From: Bog-473 sp963834405
GTDB lineage: Bacteria; Actinomycetota; Acidimicrobiia; Acidimicrobiales; RAAP-2
Reading direction: 5' to 3'
NCBI GenBank assembly: GCA_963834405.1
Contig: CAWIBX010000001.1
Coordinates: 186,001 to 250,000 of the forward strand
Length of the DNA: 64,000 bases
Shown here piece by piece: positions 58,971 through 64,000 of the stretch; position 1 is the stretch's first letter; each line of letters starts with the position of its first letter. Below the pieces are notes generated by a model, which was given only the letters and a program-made list of their open reading frames with translations, did not search any database and was not told where the DNA came from. A program made the position numbers and the translations under genes.

Positions 58971-59459
58971 ATGCCAACCTTCGACATCGTCTCCCAGGTC
59001 GACATGCAAGAGGTGCGGAACGCGGTCGACCAGGCCAACCGGGAGGCCTCGACCCGCTTCGACTTCAAGAACACGGACTCGACCATTGAGCTCGGGGACA
59101 ACGAGCTCGTCCTGCGTTCCTCGACCGAGGACCGCCTAAAGGCACTCCACCAGGTGCTGCACGAGAAACTGGTAAAGCGTCACGTGTCCCTCAAGGCCTT
59201 CGACGCCGGAAAGATGGAGGAGGCCCAGAAGGGCACGGCCCGGCAGCACGTGACCATCAAGGCCGGCATCTCGTCGGACAACGCCAAGCGCCTGAACAAG
59301 TTCATTAAGGACCTCGGGCTCAAGGGGATCTCCTCGCAGACCCAGGGGGATCAGATCCGGGTGAGCGGCAAGAAGCGCGACGACCTCCAAGAGGTGATCG
59401 CCAAGTGCAAGGCGGAGGACTTCGGCATCCCCTTGCAGTTCGAGAACTTCCGGGACTGA
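58971..59459 (+). CDS. yajQ: YajQ family nucleotide-binding protein
   Basis: The 162-residue product (PTFDIVSQVDMQEVRNAVDQANREASTRFDFKNTDSTIEL, ending FGIPLQFENFRD) matches the YajQ/DUF520 family along its full length, made of two ferredoxin-like domains. Family members bind cyclic di-GMP or other nucleotides in some bacteria and also occur as tmRNA/ribosome-associated proteins; here function is undetermined. TACGCT lies 6 nt before the ATG. Confidence 0.93.
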   Translation: MPTFDIVSQVDMQEVRNAVDQANREASTRFDFKNTDSTIELGDNELVLRSSTEDRLKALHQVLHEKLVKRHVSLKAFDAGKMEEAQKGTARQHVTIKAGISSDNAKRLNKFIKDLGLKGISSQTQGDQIRVSGKKRDDLQEVIAKCKAEDFGIPLQFENFRD

Positions 59460-59511
59460 CACGCGCCGACTGACGGCCCGACGTGACCCCGCCACGCGAA
59501 GGTCCGGCGGA

Positions 59512-60030
59512 TCAGTGTGGCGTCAGCTCCTCTTCTTCTTCTTCCTCGTGGGTGAGGTGCTCGTCGAACTCGTCGAGCTCCTGGCGGAACATGCGGTTGA
59601 AGATCACCAGCTTGAGCACCCAGAAGATCGCGAAGGACATGACGTTCGCCGCCAACACAAGGACCGTCGTCTCCAGGTGGTTCAGCTGGTACTTGATCGC
59701 CCAGTGGCGAGCCAGGGAGGCCCAGATGATGGAGAAGGCGATGCCGGCCGCGGCCATCGTCCAGAAGGGCACGACCTCCTTCCAGAAGTGCGAGCGGCCG
59801 TGCTTGCCCCAGGCCCACTTCCGGTTCAGCCAGTAGGAGGGAAAGGTCGCCACGACGTTGCCGAACACGGTGCTCGGGACCTCGCTCCAGATGTGGAGGA
59901 CGCCGTAGACGATCGCGATGACGAAGAGCGAGACCGCCGTCGACACGACCGACACCATGGAGTAGCGGAGGATCTTGCGGCCTTCGTGCGTGTGGAACCA
60001 CGCGTGCAAGGCCTGCAGCCGGTCGAGCAC
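59512..60030 (-). CDS. GtrA-family membrane protein
   Basis: The 172-residue product has four predicted helices (YSMVSVVSTAVSLFVIAIVYGVL; STVFGNVVATFPSYWLNRKWAWG; VVPFWTMAAAGIAFSIIWASL; VLVLAANVMSFAIFWVLKLVIFNR). GtrA proteins are thought to flip or position polyprenyl-linked sugars for surface polysaccharide or lipoglycan synthesis. It ends in an acidic tail. The nearby mannosyltransferase is consistent with such a role, but linkage is not proven. Confidence 0.85.
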   Translation of the reverse strand: MLDRLQALHAWFHTHEGRKILRYSMVSVVSTAVSLFVIAIVYGVLHIWSEVPSTVFGNVVATFPSYWLNRKWAWGKHGRSHFWKEVVPFWTMAAAGIAFSIIWASLARHWAIKYQLNHLETTVLVLAANVMSFAIFWVLKLVIFNRMFRQELDEFDEHLTHEEEEEEELTPH

Positions 60031-60075
60031 CGTGCCACCCTAGCCCGGCGGGCTAATTAGGTCCTTGTCAGTCGG

Positions 60076-61290
60076 CTAGGCACCCGCTGTGAGCAAACGG
60101 TTCGACCTGGCCACCTCTCCGAACCACTGGGCGCTCGGCTTGGGCCGGCGCTCGAAGGTCCCGGGCGCAACGCCCACCAAGCCGAACTTGGGGCCGTACC
60201 CGAGGTGCCACTCGAAATTGTCGAGGAGGCTCCAGACGAAGTAGCCCCGCAGGTCGATCCCCTGGTCCAGGCAGCGGTGGGCGCTCCGGAGTGCCTCGCC
60301 CAGGAAGGCGATGCGTTCGGTGTCGTCGGCCGTGGCGATGCCGTTCTCGGTCACGACCACCGGGCGCCCACTGACGGCGGCCGCCCGGCGGACGGTGTGC
60401 TCCACGGCCTCGGGACGGTACTCGTCCCCCATCTGGGTCACCCGGACCTCCGGACCAGGCGGTACGAGCCCGTCGGGTCCGAAGTGCATGCGGGTGTAGC
60501 ACTGGACCCCGACGAAGTCGTCTCCGTCGGTGGCGCGCAAGAAGACGTTCTCGAGCATCTCCTCGGCGGCGTCGCGCAGTGCCTCTCCTCCCTCGTGGGC
60601 GGCGATCTCGGCCATGGAGAGCGTGAGCCCGACGGGGAAATCGCCGGGGCCGGACCGCAGCTCCTCGACCGCCAAGCGATGCGCCCGCACCATCGCCTCG
60701 TTGACCGCGGCGTAGCGGGTGAAGTCTTCCTTGACGCCGGGCGGGTACTCGCCCTGGAAGTACCCCATCACCCCCACCACGTTGGGCTCGTTGATGGTGC
60801 AGGCCCAGCCGATCAGGTCCCCGATGTGCGCGACGGACCGCGCCACGAAGCGCGCGAAGCGCTCGGGGGCGTCCGCCGCCTCCCAGCCGCCCCGTTCGGC
60901 CAACCAGCGCGGGGTGGTGAAGTGGTGGAACGTCACCACGGGCAGGAACCCGTGCCCGTGGCAGGCGGCACAGAGACGCCGGTAGTGGTCCAGCGCCGCC
61001 ACCGAGAATTCGCCCTCGGCGGGCTCGATCCGGCTCCATTCCAGCGAGAAGCGGTACGCGGAGAGGCCCATGTCCGCGACGAGCTGCAAGTCCTCGCGCC
61101 AGCGGTGCAGCGAGTCGCAGGCGTCGCCGCTCGGTTCGACCGTTCCCGAGGTGGGATCGTGCTCCCACGCCCACCAGTCGTTGTTGACGTTGCCTCCTTC
61201 GATCTGGTGCGCGGCCGTGGCGACCCCCCAGGTGAAGCCGGGCGGGAAGACGAGCTCGCCGGAAGATCCGGCGGGGAGCGGAGAGGTCAC
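60076..61290 (-). CDS. Glycoside hydrolase family 1 beta-glucosidase
   Basis: The enzyme hydrolyses beta-glucosides or related glycosides. The product has FTWGVATAAHQIEGG, acid/base glutamate in TINEPNVVG, the nucleophile glutamate in VVVTENGIATAD, and the C-terminal VWSLLDNFEWHLGYGPKFGLV. It lacks a signal peptide and is probably cytoplasmic. GTG 61290 is used; an upstream GTG at 61335 would add 15 residues and approach the divergent thioesterase start. Confidence 0.92.
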   Translation of the reverse strand: MTSPLPAGSSGELVFPPGFTWGVATAAHQIEGGNVNNDWWAWEHDPTSGTVEPSGDACDSLHRWREDLQLVADMGLSAYRFSLEWSRIEPAEGEFSVAALDHYRRLCAACHGHGFLPVVTFHHFTTPRWLAERGGWEAADAPERFARFVARSVAHIGDLIGWACTINEPNVVGVMGYFQGEYPPGVKEDFTRYAAVNEAMVRAHRLAVEELRSGPGDFPVGLTLSMAEIAAHEGGEALRDAAEEMLENVFLRATDGDDFVGVQCYTRMHFGPDGLVPPGPEVRVTQMGDEYRPEAVEHTVRRAAAVSGRPVVVTENGIATADDTERIAFLGEALRSAHRCLDQGIDLRGYFVWSLLDNFEWHLGYGPKFGLVGVAPGTFERRPKPSAQWFGEVARSNRLLTAGA

Positions 61291-61364
61291 GACCGCGCAG
61301 GGTAGTGGCGGCCGGCGCGCGACGCCCACCGACACCGCCCGCCGTCGCCTGCGAACATGGACGG

Positions 61365-62243
61365 GTGAGCGCGTCCCTCGAATTCCTCGTCGACCTGTTG
61401 GACCTCGAACCGATAGAGGTGAACATCTTCCGAGGCACGCAGCCCAACGAAGAGCGCCAACGGGTCTTCGGCGGGCAAGTGGCGGCGCAGGCGCTCATGG
61501 CCGCGGGGCGCACGGTCGGACACGGCCGGGTGCACTCGCTGCACTCGTACTTCTTGCGTCCCGGCGACCCGACCGTCCCCATCCTCTACGAGGTCGACCG
61601 CATCCGCGACGGGCGGTCGTTCACGACCCGCCGTGTCGTCGCCATTCAGCATGGCCGCGCCATCTTCAACCTCTCCGCCTCGTTTCACGACCCCGAGGAG
61701 GGCATGGAGCATCAGTTCCCGATGCCCGAGGTCCCCGCGCCCGAGACGCTGGCCCCCCTCTTTGAGCGCCTGGAGCCGTGGAAGGAGGAGTTGACCGACT
61801 GGTTCGACCGACCGCACCCCATCGACCAGCGCTACATCGGTGAGCTGCCCTGGCACCGCAAGGGGCCCGGTGAGCCTTGCGAGCGCCTGTGGATCCGGGC
61901 CGACGGCGACCTGCCGGACGACCCGCTGCTCCATGCCTGCATCGTCACCTACGCGTCGGACATGCCGCTCTTCGACGTGATCCTGGCGCCCCACGACATC
62001 AGATGGGACGACACCGACTTCATGGGTGCCAGCCTCGACCACTGCATGTGGTTCCACCAGCCCTTCCGGACCGACAAGTGGCTGCTCTACGACACCGACT
62101 CACCGGTGGCCGCCGGAGGCCGTGGCCTGGCGCGCGGCTCACTCTTCAATCGAGAGGGGAAGTTGTGCGTGTCCGTGGTGCAGGAGGGCCTGGCCCGGAT
62201 CCGGACCCGGCAGGCGGTTCAGCGCGCCGAGATCGGCGTGTAG
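61365..62243 (+). CDS. tesB: Acyl-CoA thioesterase II (TesB type)
   Basis: The enzyme hydrolyses medium/long acyl-CoA esters. The 292-residue product (GTG start) is a double-hotdog protein with NIFRGTQPNEERQRVFGGQVAAQALMAAGRTV, HSYFLRPGDPTVPILYEVDRIRDGRSFTTRRVVA and the second domain with GASLDHCMWFHQPFRTDKWLLYDTDSPVAAGGRGLARGSLFNREG. It is convergent with citrate synthase, and the genes overlap by 25 nt at their 3' ends. Confidence 0.9.
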   Translation: MSASLEFLVDLLDLEPIEVNIFRGTQPNEERQRVFGGQVAAQALMAAGRTVGHGRVHSLHSYFLRPGDPTVPILYEVDRIRDGRSFTTRRVVAIQHGRAIFNLSASFHDPEEGMEHQFPMPEVPAPETLAPLFERLEPWKEELTDWFDRPHPIDQRYIGELPWHRKGPGEPCERLWIRADGDLPDDPLLHACIVTYASDMPLFDVILAPHDIRWDDTDFMGASLDHCMWFHQPFRTDKWLLYDTDSPVAAGGRGLARGSLFNREGKLCVSVVQEGLARIRTRQAVQRAEIGV

Positions 62244-63493
62244 TCGCGCTCCTCCGGTCCGATGTAGAGCTGTCGGGGCCGGGCGATCTTCGAATCCTGA
62301 TCGAGCATCTCCTGCCAGTGGGCCAACCAGCCGGAAGTGCGCGGGATGGCGAACAGGACCGGGAACATCTCGAGCGGGAACCCCATGGCCTGATAGATCA
62401 GTCCCGAGTAGAAGTCGACGTTGGGGTACAGCCGGCGCGAGGTGAAGTACTCGTCGTTGAGTGCGATCTCTTCCAACTTCAACGCGATGTCGAGCAGCGG
62501 GTTCTTCCCGGTCACCTCGAACACCTCGTCCGCCGTTCGTTTGATGATCTTGGCCCGCGGGTCGTAGCTTTTGTACACGCGGTGACCGAAGCCCTGCAGC
62601 CGCTGCTGCCCGTGGCCCGCCTTGACGGCGGCGATGAAATCCGGGACGTTGTCGACGCTGCCGATGTCCGTAAGCATGCGGATCACGGCTTCGTTGGCGC
62701 CACCGTGGCGCGGTCCGTAGAGCGCGGCCGCGGCGGCGGCGGTTGCCGAGTACGGGTCGGAGTGCGACGAGCCGACGACGCGCATGGCCGTCGTGGAGCA
62801 GTTCTGCTCGTGGTCGGCGTGAAGGATGAAGAGGACATCGAGCGCGTGGGCCAGGACGGGATCGGCCTCGAAACGCGGCTCGGCCACCTTCCAGAGCATG
62901 GAGAGGAAGTTGGGCGCGAAGTCGAGCGAGTTGTCGGGGTAGACGAAGGGCATGCCCACGCTGAAGCGGTGGGCGGCGGCGGCCAGGGTGGGCATCTTGG
63001 CGATGAGCCGGATGATCTGCTTGTTGCGCGATTCGGGGTCGAAGATGTCCTTGGCGTCGAGATAGAAGGTCGAGAGGGCGGCGACCGCCGAAACCAGCAT
63101 GCCCATCGGGTGGGCGTCGTAGTGGAAGCCCTCGAGGAAGCGCTTGCGGACGTTTTCGTGGATGAAGGTGTGGTAGGTCACGTCGTGGCGCCACTCCTCG
63201 AACTGCGCCTCCGTCGGCAGTTCGCCCTTCAAGAGCAGGTACGCCACCTCCAAGTAGGTCGACTGCTCTGCGAGCTGCTCAATCGGGTAGCCGCGATAGC
63301 GGAGGATGCCCGCCTCGCCGTCGAGGTAGGTGATGGCGCTTTCGCACGCCGCCGTGGACATGAAGCCGGGGTCGTAGAACCAGACGCCGGGCAGCAGCTT
63401 GGCCCATTCCTCCGCGGATACCCCGCCGTTGACCAGCGGAATCTCAATGGACTCGCCGTTGCGATTGTCCGTGATGGTGATGCTCTCGGCCAC
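62219..63493 (-). CDS. gltA: Citrate synthase
   Basis: Citrate synthase condenses oxaloacetate and acetyl-CoA. The 424-residue product (GTG start) shows FYDPGFMSTAACESAITYLDGEAGILRYRGYPIEQLAEQS, the catalytic histidines in ILHADHEQNCST and GFGHRVYKSYDPRAK, and LYGPRHGGANEAV. Length and motifs fit the type I, dimeric or hexameric bacterial form. It may take up acetyl-CoA in the same cell that runs the ethylmalonyl-CoA route. Confidence 0.94.
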   Translation of the reverse strand: MAESITITDNRNGESIEIPLVNGGVSAEEWAKLLPGVWFYDPGFMSTAACESAITYLDGEAGILRYRGYPIEQLAEQSTYLEVAYLLLKGELPTEAQFEEWRHDVTYHTFIHENVRKRFLEGFHYDAHPMGMLVSAVAALSTFYLDAKDIFDPESRNKQIIRLIAKMPTLAAAAHRFSVGMPFVYPDNSLDFAPNFLSMLWKVAEPRFEADPVLAHALDVLFILHADHEQNCSTTAMRVVGSSHSDPYSATAAAAAALYGPRHGGANEAVIRMLTDIGSVDNVPDFIAAVKAGHGQQRLQGFGHRVYKSYDPRAKIIKRTADEVFEVTGKNPLLDIALKLEEIALNDEYFTSRRLYPNVDFYSGLIYQAMGFPLEMFPVLFAIPRTSGWLAHWQEMLDQDSKIARPRQLYIGPEERDYTPISAR

Positions 63494-63589
63494 GTGAGCA
63501 AGCCCTCCAAATCCTGTTGAGTCGCTTCCGATCCTATGGCCAGGACGCAACGACGGTCGACACGCGGGCCCGGACCATGCCGCCGAGGC

Positions 63590-63997
63590 TTAGGTGGCCG
63601 GCGCGATCTCCAGCGTCTCCTGCGTGGCCGTCCCGAGGGTGTTGGTCTGGGCCGCCGGGAGCTCTATCGACACGGTCAGCGTGTAGGTGGTGCCGGGTGC
63701 GACCGTGAACGTGGCGGCCGGCAGGGTCGCCGATCCCCCCGACAACAACGAGGCCGACTCCACGTGCGAGGTGCTCGACCCTGAGGAGGAGTTGACGAGG
63801 GTCATGCGCACCACCGCCCGCGGCTCGGCGACCGTGCCCTGGTTCGCCAGCACGACGGACACGGATACGTGCCTCGTCGGGCTCAAAACCGATGTCCCGG
63901 TCGGTGTGTTCGGCGCGGGGGGCAACGGGGACGGGCTCAGGCGGATCGTCCGGAGCACGAGGTAGTGCGTCCCCTGCAGTGTGGTCGACGTGGCCAT
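63590..63997 (-). CDS. C-terminal part of a secreted or Ig-like domain protein (may extend past the right edge)
   Basis: The frame encodes SVSVVLANQGTVAEPRAVVRMTLVNSSSGSST and ATFTVAPGTTYTLTVSIELPAAQTNTLGTATQETLEIAPAT, resembling CARDB-like beta-sandwich domains of extracellular proteins. The ATG at 63997 lies three bases from the window end, so the true start may be further upstream. No signal peptide is visible within the window. Confidence 0.5.
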   Translation of the reverse strand: MATSTTLQGTHYLVLRTIRLSPSPLPPAPNTPTGTSVLSPTRHVSVSVVLANQGTVAEPRAVVRMTLVNSSSGSSTSHVESASLLSGGSATLPAATFTVAPGTTYTLTVSIELPAAQTNTLGTATQETLEIAPAT

Positions 63998-64000
63998 CAG

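Overview
The window is a very GC-rich actinobacterial chromosome segment, and the best guess is the class Acidimicrobiia or a close relative. The evidence is high GC, many GTG and TTG starts, a joined cysN-cysC locus, a carboxylase epsilon subunit, an MptB-like mannosyltransferase, a complete ethylmalonyl-CoA gene set, and long low-complexity tails on ribosomal proteins. No rRNA, CRISPR array, transposase, integrase or phage gene was seen.

Layout. (1) Positions 1-17.8 kb, minus strand: the str-S10-spc supercluster, read from rpsL at 17.7 kb leftward through rpsG, fusA, tuf, rpsJ, the S10 and spc ribosomal genes, secY and adk, which runs off the left edge. Most junctions are ATGA, GTGA or TAATG overlaps. 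rpsJ and rplC are separated by about 500 bp holding a G4C2-type repeat, five iterated 26-27 bp repeats and a candidate promoter. The rpsL leader can fold into a compact three-way junction. (2) 17.8-25.0 kb, minus: a six-gene ABC importer operon (LivG, LivF, a surface-anchored serine-rich protein, a small two-helix membrane protein, a lipoprotein binding protein and a fused LivH-LivM permease). (3) 25.2-37.6 kb: acyl-CoA carboxylase beta and epsilon subunits, a DUF4031 protein, ethylmalonyl-CoA mutase, hydroxyacyl-CoA dehydrogenase, thiolase, crotonyl-CoA carboxylase/reductase and epimerase. Together these cover much of an ethylmalonyl-CoA or propionyl-CoA route. Interleaved are an S51-like protein that lacks its serine, two cyclophilins, aspartokinase and a SixA-like phosphatase. 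(4) 37.7-43.4 kb: a small membrane protein, a glycosyltransferase, a membrane-anchored beta-propeller, and sulfate activation genes cysD, cysN and cysC, with cysN and cysC in different frames. (5) 43.5-56.3 kb, minus: tRNA-Thr, tRNA-Met, rpmG, tRNA-Trp, secE, nusG, rplKAJL and rpoBC. (6) 56.4-64 kb: GNAT acetyltransferase, mannosyltransferase, tRNA-Tyr, YajQ, GtrA, GH1 glucosidase, TesB thioesterase, citrate synthase and a partial secreted protein.

How it works together. The two translation and transcription blocks are normally adjacent in actinobacteria (rpoBC followed by rpsL). Here about 26 kb of carbon and sulfur metabolism separates them. Several plus-strand genes, and hbd on the minus strand, have a -10-like hexamer 6-8 nt before the start codon, which suggests leaderless transcripts. 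The most unusual features are the structured rpsL leader, the repeat-rich rpsJ-rplC gap, the charged tails on S17, L29, S3, L22, L4, L10 and NusG, the ABC operon with two accessory membrane proteins, the cysN/cysC frame break, and the catalytically degenerate S51 homologue.
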